In this document: positions 9,417 to 18,196 of the stretch, in pieces
How the letters are laid out: each line of letters begins with the position of its first letter
Numbering within the stretch: the stretch's first letter is position 1
Source of the DNA: Candidatus Fermentithermobacillaceae bacterium UBA3907
GTDB taxonomy: Bacteria; Bacillota; Sulfobacillia; Fermentithermobacillales; Fermentithermobacillaceae
Length of the DNA stretch: 38,079 nucleotides
Direction of reading: 5' to 3'
NCBI GenBank assembly: GCA_002391545.1
Contig: DGFF01000051.1
Span: forward strand, 1 to 38,079
The notes under the pieces: generated by a model
What the model saw: only the letters and a program-made list of their open reading frames with translations
Told to the model about the DNA's origin: nothing
The model's database searches: none
Made by a program: the position numbers and the translations under genes

Positions 9417-9464
9417 AGAGGCGCGCCATAGATTGACACGGAAAATCCAGGCGCGCCTTTGTTT
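9417..9464 (+). terminator. Predicted intrinsic terminator after tldE
   Basis: Inverted repeat AGGCGCGCC (9419-9427) and GGCGCGCCT (9450-9458) with a 22-base loop, followed by TTTGTTT. Very GC-rich stem for this region. Confidence 0.65.
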
Positions 9465-9535
9465 CATGGACTGATATACGGGTATACGGGAAATTGTTGA
9501 TTGGGAAAAAGGGTATCTTAGAGAGGAAAACTGCT

Positions 9536-10855
9536 GTGTGCGACATTGACGATAATCACGTAAAATACCCTGTAGCTGATGTTATTAGGTTCTATCTACC
9601 GTTGGCGGCTACATCTGTTTTGATGATGGTGACTCACTCGGTGGTTTCAGGCGCCATTGCAAGGACCATGTACCCTACTACTGCTTTGGCGGCTTATTCG
9701 GTTGCTTACAGCGTAGGACAGGTATTTGAGTCCCCATGTTACGCAATGCAGCGTATATGTCTTACCTTCACGACTGGGCGGAGATCTTTTAGGAGAGTTA
9801 TAGAGGTAACCCTTACAATACTTGGAGTTTTAGTGCTCTTACAGTCCCTGGTTACATGGACCCCATTGTCTCATTACGTATTTGTGAATCTTCTGGGTGT
9901 TTCAGAAGAAATCTACCACATGGCTCTTGATTCCCTGAAAGTATTTATACTTTGGCCTGTATCTTCTGCGCTACGTTCTGTATTTCAAACTCCCATAGTG
10001 CTAAAGAAACAGACCCACTATATGGCTATAAACATGGTTGTACGTGTATTTATGATGTTTGCGGCAGCGGCTGTACTTCCTGGGATTTGGCCTACTGGTC
10101 CGGTAGGCGCTTCGGTGCTTATGTTGGGCTTATGTACAGAAGCGGTTTTGGCCATGATTGTGTCTAAAAGGCGTATGTTACCCTTAGACGAAGATGATCC
10201 TACCCAGCCTTTAGTAGGTCGTTTGGAGATAGTTACGTTTGCGCTACCACTGGTTCTTGCTTCCATGGTCCAGAACTTGGGGAGACCTATCATTTCGGCT
10301 GCGTTGTCACGGACAGCAAACCCTGATATTGCCATGGCAGGATTTCAAGTTGCGCTGAGCTACTCGTTTATTTTCACCGCTCTCACGTACAACATATATC
10401 ATTTGGTAATAATTTTTGTTAAGGGTCAGGCATCTTTTAGGCAGGCCAAGCGTTTTGCAACGGTTTTGGGGATCACGGGTTTGGCGTGCTTGCTTTTAAG
10501 CAGCTTTCCTATTTTAGGAAACTGGGTTTTTGGAACACTGATCGGTGCTCCTTCAGATACTTTACCCGAAATTCTAAAGACCTTGGCATGCGTATCTTTA
10601 ATGCCGCTTATGGCTTGTTTAGCTGAATTTTACGGTGGAATGCTGATCATGAAACGGCACACCTCTTGGGTTACTGTTGCCAAATGCGCAAATGTAATCA
10701 CTACCGCTGTCTTGGCTATGATCATGGCTAGACTGTTTCCAGGCCTAGGTGGTCCTATCGGTACCCTAGCCATGTCTCTAGGCAGCGGGGCAGAGGCTTT
10801 GGTTTGCTACCGTATTTTTAACAAGTTTCCCGAATGTCGCGTTTATGCTCTTTAA
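9536..10855 (+). CDS. Multi-pass membrane transporter, ANKH-like (MATE/MOP superfamily)
   Basis: Integral membrane protein of 439 residues with about 12 hydrophobic segments. It has two similar halves: the first starts with FYLPLAATSVLMMVTHSVVSG, the second with FALPLVLASMVQNLGRPIIS. Compared from memory with animal ANKH (progressive ankylosis protein), several landmarks coincide: an AAYSVAYS stretch in the first half, PLxLxxxxQxxxRPI opening the second half, and a late LKK-containing loop. I therefore call it ANKH-like rather than a typical NorM/DinF drug pump; ANKH proteins export citrate, ATP or pyrophosphate-linked solutes. GTG 9536 is preceded by GAGAGG; an in-frame TTG at 9494 has a weaker site. 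It lies alone between a terminator and a convergent S9 peptidase. Substrate unknown. Confidence 0.6.
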   Translation: MCDIDDNHVKYPVADVIRFYLPLAATSVLMMVTHSVVSGAIARTMYPTTALAAYSVAYSVGQVFESPCYAMQRICLTFTTGRRSFRRVIEVTLTILGVLVLLQSLVTWTPLSHYVFVNLLGVSEEIYHMALDSLKVFILWPVSSALRSVFQTPIVLKKQTHYMAINMVVRVFMMFAAAAVLPGIWPTGPVGASVLMLGLCTEAVLAMIVSKRRMLPLDEDDPTQPLVGRLEIVTFALPLVLASMVQNLGRPIISAALSRTANPDIAMAGFQVALSYSFIFTALTYNIYHLVIIFVKGQASFRQAKRFATVLGITGLACLLLSSFPILGNWVFGTLIGAPSDTLPEILKTLACVSLMPLMACLAEFYGGMLIMKRHTSWVTVAKCANVITTAVLAMIMARLFPGLGGPIGTLAMSLGSGAEALVCYRIFNKFPECRVYAL

Positions 10856-10882
10856 AAACTCGCGGAAAATCGTGATTTCGTC

Positions 10883-12856
10883 TCAAACGTATCTATCCAG
10901 AAATTCTTCAATTTTTGGAATAGCATCTAACCAGGTAGTTTTGTGAGAGAAAACATGTACTTCGTCAGGGTAATACACTGCTTCGTGAAGTTTTCTACGA
11001 CGTACGCAATCCTTGACTATCCTGTCTAACTGCTCAAAATCTACATTACCATCTCGAGTACCATGTAAGCTCATAAGCGGGTCTTGCAGGTTGTCAGCAA
11101 AAGTGACCGGAGACGCCTGAGCATACAGATCAGGTGAATCTTCAGGTCTACCATCCAGAAAAGATTCGAAAAACCCCATCCCCTTTCCGTATCTTTTTTC
11201 AGCCCACCTGGTATATTGGGCAAAGTCCCAGATTCCTGCGATATTTATGCCTGCCTTAAATTCTCCAGGGTACTGTGTTAAGCTATGCAAAGTCATATAT
11301 CCTCCATAGCTTAGTCCCCACACGGCAATGCGTTCAGGGTCGATGTAAGGAAGAGATTTTAAGAATCGCCCTGCGTTTACTACGTCTGCTACGTCATCTA
11401 CTCCCATCTTACGGTAAAGGGCTTCTCGGAAATCTCGTCCGTAGCCTATTCCGCCCCGGAAGTTTACTGCCAAAACTGCGTAGCCCCTGTGGACAAAATA
11501 CTGATTTAAGCTGTGAAATAAAGCGTAGCTGGGCAGAGGATGCCAACCTTGTCGCATCTGCCTGACTGGACCACCGTGCACCCATACCAAAGCAGGTATC
11601 CGAGTACCTTGGGGGATATTATCAGGCTTCATTAGGTATCCGTATATAGTTAGACCTCCGGCGCTTTCAAATGAGATTTCTTCGGGGGCAATCTGTCGCT
11701 CTGGTGTTAGAGTTTCTGGCATAGAAAATGTAATCTGTGTAGGGTTATGGCCGTCCTCATCGCAAACCCACAAATCCATATTCCTGTAAACATCGCAGTG
11801 CATAAATGCCATCTTACCGGTAGATGAAAACTTAGGCTTAGAGTTGGTCCCAGGCAACCCAATGATTTCCAGCTCTTCACGGGTATCTAGGGAATGTTTG
11901 TATATCTGTCTTTCGCCTTTACTTCGTTTATTGGAAGAATATACAAATCCTGAGGAATCTAGGCACCAAACTGCATAGTCGCCGGCATGACCGTAATCTT
12001 CTGATTCTCCGAAGGTTACCTGCTTTACATTGCCGTTTCTCCGATCGTACACGTAGTAGTGGGCGAAACCCGTGTCCTCCAGCAACAAAAGGCCTTTTGT
12101 TTGATCTGGCGAAGGCGCGCATTTTGTTGAAAGCAGAGGACCTTTACCCGAACCTTCTAGTCGCATAATCGTACTAAGACTTGTGTCTTCGGCGCCTATG
12201 TTAAGCATCATTAGATCGGCAGATCTACCGTAATTTTGGCGGTTTGCAAAGTACAAGTTATCCTCATCGAACCAGCAGAAGTCCGTCAGTGATGTTTGAT
12301 AATTAGATTTCCACAGCAACGTACCATTTTGTGTCATTACACCTATCTGATGGTACGTGTCGGCATCTTTGAATGAGAACGCAAATTTTGCGCCCGATGG
12401 CGACCAGACTACAATTCCTAGTTCGCTGGTTTGGCTCAATCTGCCAGGTATATCCAGTTGCGTAATGCTGCTTGCGGTTAGATCGCATAGGTACAGATTT
12501 CCATCCAGCCCAAAGGCTAATGTGTTGGCATCGGGAGAACAAGATATACCTGCAATGTCCTTCATAGATTTGAAAATTAACCGAGGCTTGCTCATAGGTG
12601 AGATGCACATTTCATATATGGCGTTGTCCATTGTGAAAAACAGTTTTGTACTTTCAGGCAGCCACGCTATATCATACACTCCTTTTTCCGCAGAGGTAAC
12701 TTTTTGAGGAAGGGATACTCCCGGTTCGACCACCCATAGATCCCTCACGCCACCATCGTCCCATATAAACGCGATAAACTGACCATCTGGACTCCAATCC
12801 CATTTACCCAGATACTTCACACTGAGAAACTCTTCTAGCAATGATACGTCGCTCAT
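10883..12856 (-). CDS. S9 family peptidase (acylaminoacyl-peptidase / prolyl oligopeptidase type)
   Basis: Serine peptidase of 657 residues, cytoplasmic (no signal peptide). Residues 1-380 form a WD40-like beta-propeller with repeated strands such as GKWDWSPDGQFIAFIW and FACSPDANTL-type repeats; residues 400-657 form the alpha/beta-hydrolase domain. The catalytic triad is visible: Ser516 in GLSYGGYM, Asp602 in HGTRDGNVDF and His634 in PDEVHVF. The oxyanion-region HGGP motif (VWVHGGPVRQM) is also present. This is the S9C pattern of enzymes that release N-acylated or ordinary amino acids from short peptides. ATG 12856 has AAGGAGGG seven bases upstream. It is monocistronic, divergent from the ferritin-like gene, and fits the peptide-degrading neighbourhood. 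Confidence 0.9.
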   Translation of the reverse strand: MSDVSLLEEFLSVKYLGKWDWSPDGQFIAFIWDDGGVRDLWVVEPGVSLPQKVTSAEKGVYDIAWLPESTKLFFTMDNAIYEMCISPMSKPRLIFKSMKDIAGISCSPDANTLAFGLDGNLYLCDLTASSITQLDIPGRLSQTSELGIVVWSPSGAKFAFSFKDADTYHQIGVMTQNGTLLWKSNYQTSLTDFCWFDEDNLYFANRQNYGRSADLMMLNIGAEDTSLSTIMRLEGSGKGPLLSTKCAPSPDQTKGLLLLEDTGFAHYYVYDRRNGNVKQVTFGESEDYGHAGDYAVWCLDSSGFVYSSNKRSKGERQIYKHSLDTREELEIIGLPGTNSKPKFSSTGKMAFMHCDVYRNMDLWVCDEDGHNPTQITFSMPETLTPERQIAPEEISFESAGGLTIYGYLMKPDNIPQGTRIPALVWVHGGPVRQMRQGWHPLPSYALFHSLNQYFVHRGYAVLAVNFRGGIGYGRDFREALYRKMGVDDVADVVNAGRFLKSLPYIDPERIAVWGLSYGGYMTLHSLTQYPGEFKAGINIAGIWDFAQYTRWAEKRYGKGMGFFESFLDGRPEDSPDLYAQASPVTFADNLQDPLMSLHGTRDGNVDFEQLDRIVKDCVRRRKLHEAVYYPDEVHVFSHKTTWLDAIPKIEEFLDRYV

Positions 12857-12936
12857 GCTTTTACCCTCCTTATAATAAGCAATATATTCTATGCCCCTTG
12901 CTTTTTCCTGCCTTCACGTAAAGACGACGTCGGAAT

Positions 12937-12963
12937 TTGACATTGATGGTTTCTTTCTATAGT
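12937..12963 (+). promoter_or_regulatory. Possible promoter of the ferritin-like gene
   Basis: TTGACA at 12937-12942 and TATAGT at 12958-12963. The spacer is only 15 bases, which is short, so this is a tentative call. Confidence 0.35.
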
Positions 12964-13057
12964 TGGCATTGGCGCGGATTTGATATACGCTTAACTTAGT
13001 CGATGGACCGAAAGTACGCATGTGCAGGATCAGCAATCTATTGGGGGGGTGTATTTT

Positions 13058-13576
13058 GTGACGGTACGAGAAGTATTGGTTATGGCAGTGAACTTGGAGG
13101 AGAGGGGATATGAACTTTATTCCCAACAAGCGGAGAGGGCAAAAAATCCGTTGGTGAAGGGACTCTTTCAAGAACTAGCAGCCGATGAGAAAGTACACGC
13201 CGAAGATTTCCGGGCTCTATTAGAAGACTTAGAGGATACAGGCGAACTTCAATTCCCTGAACAAGAACTACCTTCAATTGAAAAACGTATGAAGGCTATA
13301 TTTGACAGGATTGATGAAGTTGCCGCGCAAGAAGATGGCGAACCCTATATTGATGCTTTGAAAGCAGCCTTGGAATTTGAAAAGGAAAGCTACAAACTGT
13401 ACGATGACTTATTCAAAAAAGCTACAGATCCAAATGAAAAAGAATACTATGACGCATTGCGCAAAACAGAGTATGAACACATAACCTCTTTGGCAAACGT
13501 TCTGGCTTATCTAACTAAAAGCGGTATATGGTTTGATATAGAAGAAAGCAAACGCTGGAACTGGATGAACATATAG
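13058..13576 (+). CDS. Ferritin-like diiron protein (erythrin-only rubrerythrin)
   Basis: Small four-helix diiron protein, 172 residues, probably an oxidative-stress protein (peroxide reduction or iron handling). Two helix-pair repeats each carry the iron-ligand pattern: LEERGYELY followed by EKVH (Glu44, His47) and FEKESYKLY followed by EYEH (Glu138, His141). There is no C-terminal rubredoxin CxxC domain, so it is the short erythrin type and would need an external electron donor. GTG 13058 is chosen because a G-rich site (13043-13049) sits eight bases upstream; an in-frame GTG at 13022 lacks one. It is followed directly by a bidirectional terminator. Exact activity unproven. Confidence 0.85.
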   Translation: MTVREVLVMAVNLEERGYELYSQQAERAKNPLVKGLFQELAADEKVHAEDFRALLEDLEDTGELQFPEQELPSIEKRMKAIFDRIDEVAAQEDGEPYIDALKAALEFEKESYKLYDDLFKKATDPNEKEYYDALRKTEYEHITSLANVLAYLTKSGIWFDIEESKRWNWMNI

Positions 13577-13585
13577 ATAAGTAGA

Positions 13586-13636
13586 AAGAGAATACAGGCC
13601 GAGTGACTTTTTGGTTACTCAGCCTGTATTTTTCTT
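13586..13636. terminator. Bidirectional intrinsic terminator
   Basis: Long stem AATACAGGC-GAGTGAC paired with GTTACTC-GCCTGTATT, loop TTTTTG, flanked by A-rich sequence on the left and TTTTTCTTT on the right. It ends the ferritin-like gene (plus) and the convergent RND gene (minus). Confidence 0.88.
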
Positions 13637-13650
13637 TCAATCTATTCTAT

Positions 13651-16600
13651 TTACTCCTGTTCTACCTCAGCTTCTTCACGTACAGGTGGACGATATCCTG
13701 TGAAAATGCTATAGATCACAGGGACCACAAACAGGGTAAACAACGTTCCTGAAGCAAGTCCGCCCATAATGCTAAGCGCCATGGGGGCCACTAGCTCACC
13801 GCCTTCACCGAGTCCTATGGCCATAGGTATAAGCGCTAGAATTGTTGTAAGACTGGTCATGAGCACTGCACGAAGCCGCTTAGATGCTCCACCGCAAATG
13901 GCTTCACCTAGAGGTATCCCTTCTGCACGTTCCTGGTTGATGAAATCTACCATTACGATACCGTTGTTTACGATGATTCCTGCTAAGACTATTGCCCCCA
14001 TAAATGCTGTTATTCCGAATGCGTAGCCTGCGATGTAAAGGGCTATAACTACGCCTACGATCCCAAGAGGCATAGTGAGCAGAATAACAAAAGGAGTTGC
14101 TAAAGATTCAAATGACGCAGCCATAACCATGTATACCAGTATAGTGGCGAGAACAAGCGCCAATTTAAGCGCGTCGAAGCCTTCCTCCATAAGTTCAGAC
14201 ATTCCACCGATATCTATACTATAGCCATCGGGTACATCTATATCGGAAATGGTATCCGCAATCTTAGCGGTTATCTCGCCTAGCGTAAGATCTGCGTACT
14301 TTGCTCTGATCGTTGCACTGGTTCTTTGATTAAGACGATTAATAGTTATTGGCCCTTCGCCATCTATGACTTCAGCGATTTCACTTAGAGGGACGGGGCC
14401 TCTAGCACCAGATAGAAGTAAGGATTCCAAGTCTTCGACCGTTTGCAGGGCATCCTTCTTGTATCTCACAACAATATCAAAGGTTTCACCGTCTTGTTCA
14501 AGCCTCGAGACTGTTTGACCCGATACCGCCCTTGACAAAACTGTTCCTATCTGAGCTGGGGTAAGCCCGTGCACAATTGCTTTTTCTTTGTTGACGATGA
14601 CATGAATTTGGGGTTTTCGTTCAGTAAGGGTAGAAGTTACTTCTTTTACTTCATCCAACTGCTCTATTTTTTCTACTACCGCATCGTTAATTCTAGACAC
14701 CTCAGCGATGTCTGGTCCAGTTACTGATAGCTGGACCGATCCAGAGATTCCGCCTGCCATTAAAGCTATAGTAGACTGGGGGGTAAATGAGATTTTGGCG
14801 CTATCTCTTATTTTATCTACCTCTCGCTCCACTTCTTCCATTACTTTGATGGTCTCTTTTTTGTCCAGAGTTTCCTGGGTTACAACGGCTGTTAGGGTAG
14901 CTACTGTACCGCCTTCGGAAGTCAGTAATGTGGTTATGCCGGCTCCTGCACTAATCGACGCAGTGTACATTTGGATGGCCGGGTTCTTATCCAAAATGTC
15001 TTCAATTTCAAGCACAAGCTTATCCATTTTTTCAATGGGTGTACCTTCAGGCATGGTCACTGTGATGGAAAAGCCACCTTCGTCTGCCGTAGGCATAAAT
15101 TCGGTTCCTATTTGAGAACCCATGTACGCCGAAACTGCCACGAGCGCAACGACTAGCACAATAACGAGCAATCTATTGTGAAGTGTCCACTCAACCATTT
15201 TATAATACCTACCGGGCTGATTTTCCCCGTTGGAAGAAGGCTGAGTGTTACCTGTGGAAGCATGGGCTACAGCAGCACCATGTTTCTTCTTGTTTGTAAA
15301 CCACACGGATGCTAACATTGGGACCACAGTCAACGCGACGACAAGGGATGCGAGTAGTGAGAATGTGACGGTTAGCGCTAATTCTTTAAAGATGATGCCG
15401 CTAACCCCTCCTACGAAAACTATGGGAAGGAACACTACCAAAGTAGTGAGAGTCGAAGCGGTAATTGCAGTTGCAACTTGTCCTGCGCCTTTTGCCGCTG
15501 CTTCTTTAGGTTCAATACCCAGTTCCAAATGCCTATAGATGTTTTCAATCACTACAATGGAGTTATCTACGAGCATACCTATTCCAAGGGTGAGTCCACC
15601 CAGAGTCATTATGTTTAGAGTGAGGCTACCAAAGTACATTAGCATGAAAGTAGCTATGACTGAAAACGGTATACTAATAGCAATTACTATAGTCGTCCTG
15701 AAGTCCTTCAGGAAGAGAATAAGCACGATTATGGCAAGAACTGCACCTAAAAGCAAGTTGTTTGCCACGGACCTAATACTTTCCTCAATGAACTTTGCCT
15801 GATCGAAGCTGATTATGGCATCGAAGCCTGATATCTCTGCTTTCAGTTTGTCTAATTCGTCTCGAACTTCCCGTGCAACCGACACAGTGTTTGCGCTGCC
15901 CTCTTTTTTAACGGAAAGAAGTACACTTGATTTTCCGTTAATTCTGGCGATGGAAGTGATGTCTGTGAAAGCCTGTTCGACTAAAGCTACATCCTTGAGT
16001 TTTACAGGAACCATGGGAACTTGCTGGACAGCTCCGGGAAGCTGAGCGCCTGCAGGTGCTGGGTTTGGTAACCCAGCTACTCCGCTAGTGAGCAATGTTG
16101 CAGGAGCATATCCTACAACAAGATCTTCTACGTCTTCTATGGACTTAAACTTCCCTTCTAGCCTTACATCAAGGAGGAACCCATCCTTATCCACCTTGCC
16201 TACAGGGTAATTGAGGTTGGATGCTGCAATTATTCCTGCTATCGCATCCTGAGTTAGTCCTAACGCGTTTAGTTTTGCAGGGTCCAGCTGCACCTGAATT
16301 TGCTGGGTTAGTCCTCCGAGCATATCTACAGAAGCGACGCCTTCTATTCCTTCTATTCGCGGTTTAAGAGTCTTTTCGCTAAGTATGGTCAATTCTGGCA
16401 GATCTGTTTCTTTCGTGTGAGTAATAGAAATCTCCATGACTGGCAACATGGTTGGATCAAATTTCATGACCGTAGGCTTGGATGCGCCTTCAGGAAGTGG
16501 AACCAATTCGATTTTCTGATTAATATCCGTACGTGCCTCAGCCATATCTTGGTTCCAGTCGAAAGTAAGGACGACTATAGAGATTCCTTCTTGAGATATT

Positions 16601-16845
16601 GACATAAGGTCCTTTATACCAGACGTAGTGACAACCGCCGCCTCAATTCGCTCTGTAACGAGCTCACAAACTTCATTGGCAGAAGCTCCTCTGAAAGTAG
16701 TGATAACTGCTGCAACAGGCGGGGTAATTTGGGGTAATAGATCTAGGTTTAACTCTGTAAGAGAAACTGCTCCCAGAAGTATCACTATAAGCATTACCAT
16801 TAATACGCCCACTGGTCGTTTAATGGAGGTTCTTGCAAGGTTCAT
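13651..16845 (-). CDS. RND superfamily efflux transporter (AcrB/SwrC-like, HAE-1 type)
   Basis: Proton-driven exporter of 1064 residues, standard size for the family. It begins NLARTSIKRPVGVLMVMLIV (membrane helix 1), has a large extracytoplasmic porter domain (LPEGASKPTVMKFDP, LGGLTQQIQVQLDPAKL), helices 2-6 with GIGMLVDNSIVVIENIYRHL (proton-relay Asp in helix 4, next position Asn rather than Asp), a central cytoplasmic linker around residue 520, and a second repeat ending in helices 8-12 (GIIVNNGIVMVDFINQ). AGGGGGAA precedes the ATG. No membrane-fusion or TolC partner is next to it, as for SwrC/YerP of Gram-positive bacteria. It lies 82 bases behind a MarR regulator and is probably controlled by it. 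Substrates could be drugs, bile acids, lipopeptides or fatty acids. Confidence 0.93.
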   Translation of the reverse strand: MNLARTSIKRPVGVLMVMLIVILLGAVSLTELNLDLLPQITPPVAAVITTFRGASANEVCELVTERIEAAVVTTSGIKDLMSISQEGISIVVLTFDWNQDMAEARTDINQKIELVPLPEGASKPTVMKFDPTMLPVMEISITHTKETDLPELTILSEKTLKPRIEGIEGVASVDMLGGLTQQIQVQLDPAKLNALGLTQDAIAGIIAASNLNYPVGKVDKDGFLLDVRLEGKFKSIEDVEDLVVGYAPATLLTSGVAGLPNPAPAGAQLPGAVQQVPMVPVKLKDVALVEQAFTDITSIARINGKSSVLLSVKKEGSANTVSVAREVRDELDKLKAEISGFDAIISFDQAKFIEESIRSVANNLLLGAVLAIIVLILFLKDFRTTIVIAISIPFSVIATFMLMYFGSLTLNIMTLGGLTLGIGMLVDNSIVVIENIYRHLELGIEPKEAAAKGAGQVATAITASTLTTLVVFLPIVFVGGVSGIIFKELALTVTFSLLASLVVALTVVPMLASVWFTNKKKHGAAVAHASTGNTQPSSNGENQPGRYYKMVEWTLHNRLLVIVLVVALVAVSAYMGSQIGTEFMPTADEGGFSITVTMPEGTPIEKMDKLVLEIEDILDKNPAIQMYTASISAGAGITTLLTSEGGTVATLTAVVTQETLDKKETIKVMEEVEREVDKIRDSAKISFTPQSTIALMAGGISGSVQLSVTGPDIAEVSRINDAVVEKIEQLDEVKEVTSTLTERKPQIHVIVNKEKAIVHGLTPAQIGTVLSRAVSGQTVSRLEQDGETFDIVVRYKKDALQTVEDLESLLLSGARGPVPLSEIAEVIDGEGPITINRLNQRTSATIRAKYADLTLGEITAKIADTISDIDVPDGYSIDIGGMSELMEEGFDALKLALVLATILVYMVMAASFESLATPFVILLTMPLGIVGVVIALYIAGYAFGITAFMGAIVLAGIIVNNGIVMVDFINQERAEGIPLGEAICGGASKRLRAVLMTSLTTILALIPMAIGLGEGGELVAPMALSIMGGLASGTLFTLFVVPVIYSIFTGYRPPVREEAEVEQE

Positions 16846-16927
16846 GAATATTCCCCCTTAAGCATTCTTGTTGGTAAGCGCTTTATCGATTTGAGGAAAT
16901 GAGAACACAAATAGTTTCCCCAACACA

Positions 16928-17386
16928 TCAAGCCATACGTATGTTTTTATCGAGCTTATCAAGAATAAGTACGATATTAGATAGCTCTGCGTTTGTTAAA
17001 TTGACTAGCAACCCTTCTAATGATTGGCGTATTGAGGTTTCAATTTCCTCAACAATTCGGAATCCTTCTTCAGTAATGTGAATGTATACCGCCCTCCTGT
17101 CATCGTCGTCTCTTTTCCGTTTGATCAAGTTCTTTCCGAACAAATCCTTCGACATGAACGTGATTGCGCTTGGTGTGAGCTGCATTTTCTTTGCTATTTC
17201 AGATGCTTTGGCAGGACCCGTCTGTTTCAAAATCATTAACATGATGAATTGGGAAGCAGACACCCTTCCTTCCATAGCTCTGGTTATCTCTTTACCAAAT
17301 TTACCACTTATGGAATGGAGCAACCTGATTATTTGGCCCACAGTTGTTCTTCGATTATCTTCGGCCAGAAGCAAAGACTCGGGCAT
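16928..17386 (-). CDS. MarR family transcriptional regulator
   Basis: Winged-helix regulator of 152 residues. Helix 1 and dimer region (IIRLLHSISGKFG) is followed by the recognition part ILKQTGPAKASEIAKKMQLTPSAITFMSKDL, the wing KRKRDDDDRRAVYIHITEEG (the conserved D-x-R-R of the family is visible) and a C-terminal dimer helix. ATG 17386 has AGGTAG upstream. It is the first gene of a marR-RND unit, with a near-consensus promoter 85-115 bases upstream and an inverted repeat over the -10 box that could be its own operator. The expected role is repression of itself and the efflux gene, relieved by a small ligand. The divergent nicotinamidase could share this control region. Confidence 0.92.
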   Translation of the reverse strand: MPESLLLAEDNRRTTVGQIIRLLHSISGKFGKEITRAMEGRVSASQFIMLMILKQTGPAKASEIAKKMQLTPSAITFMSKDLFGKNLIKRKRDDDDRRAVYIHITEEGFRIVEEIETSIRQSLEGLLVNLTNAELSNIVLILDKLDKNIRMA

Positions 17387-17456
17387 TTACATCTACCTGC
17401 CTAAACTTATTTCCGCAAAAGTTGAGCATTTCGGTACGCGAAAGGTTAAATAGCTT

Positions 17457-17479
17457 CATTATCTCGAGACAGTATAATG
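17457..17479. promoter_or_regulatory. Candidate MarR operator
   Basis: Inverted repeat CATTAT (17457-17462) and ATAATG (17474-17479), 11 bases apart, covering the -10 box of the marR promoter. The position fits an autoregulatory site; the identity is an inference. Confidence 0.35.
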
Positions 17480-17500
17480 TTAAAATGGTAATTGTGTCAA
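17471..17500 (-). promoter_or_regulatory. Predicted sigma-A promoter of marR-RND
   Basis: Minus-strand TTGACA (17500-17495) and TATACT (17476-17471), spacer 18. On the plus strand the same place reads TATAAT (17473-17478), a possible -10 for the divergent nicotinamidase gene, although no good -35 box is seen for it. Confidence 0.75.
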
Positions 17501-17577
17501 GGAAACGCGGAAATCGGAGAGGTTTGTTGGAAGGCTCTGAAGAATAGGAGTACAAATAGGGAGAGGAGGTGTTAAAT

Positions 17578-18156
17578 ATGTCTCTTATACACAAAGGAGA
17601 CTGTTTAATCGTAGTTGATGTGCAAAATGATTTTTGCCCGGGAGGAGCTCTAGCTGTTGCGGAAGGCGATTCGGTAATTCCCGTACTTAACGTGTGGATC
17701 CAGAGGTTTCGCCAGATGGATCTACCAGTAGTATATACTCAGGATTGGCATCCTATAAACCATATGTCATTTGTAGATCAAGGGGGGATTTGGCCGCCTC
17801 ATTGTGTCCAGCATACCTGGGGTGCTGAACTGCATAAGGATTTGATAGAGGACGGTGCTATTTTCAAGAAAGGGTTTCTACCACATATTGAAGCTTACTC
17901 AGGTTTTGACGGGGCGTTAGACGGAGAAGGGGGAGATTCTCTCAATACTTGGCTCAGGGAAAAGTCTGTATCCAGGCTCTACATAGGTGGGTTGGCTACA
18001 GACTACTGCGTAAAAGCTACGGCGCTAGACGGTGTGAAAAATGGGTATGAAGTAATACTAATAGAAAGCGGGACTCGTGCAGTAAATCTTCACCCCAGTG
18101 ACAGGGAGAAAGCAATTTCGGAGATGTTAGAAGCAGGTGTACGTTTGCTGGAGTAG
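17578..18156 (+). CDS. pncA: Nicotinamidase (isochorismatase-like hydrolase)
   Basis: Hydrolyses nicotinamide to nicotinate and ammonia in NAD salvage, in the cytoplasm. The 192-residue protein shows the full PncA pattern: catalytic Asp14 in VVDVQNDFCPGGAL, the metal site TQDWHPINH (Asp56, His58, His62), WPPHCVQHTWGAEL, the lysine in FKKGF (Lys98) and the nucleophilic Cys144 in GLATDYCVKATA with the preceding cis-peptide region. ATG 17578 has AGGAGGTG seven bases upstream. It is divergent from marR and convergent with the MATE gene. Other isochorismatase-family amidases are possible, but the metal triad plus CVQ motif favours nicotinamidase. Confidence 0.92.
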   Translation: MSLIHKGDCLIVVDVQNDFCPGGALAVAEGDSVIPVLNVWIQRFRQMDLPVVYTQDWHPINHMSFVDQGGIWPPHCVQHTWGAELHKDLIEDGAIFKKGFLPHIEAYSGFDGALDGEGGDSLNTWLREKSVSRLYIGGLATDYCVKATALDGVKNGYEVILIESGTRAVNLHPSDREKAISEMLEAGVRLLE

Positions 18157-18196
18157 GCAGTTACCAAGTCCATACCGTTGAGCGATAGCATAACCG

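Noticed and set aside
9419..9458. Paired GGCGCGCC palindromes as a recombination or attachment site
   Set aside because: Position after tldE and the following T-rich stretch fit a terminator better; no mobile gene is near.
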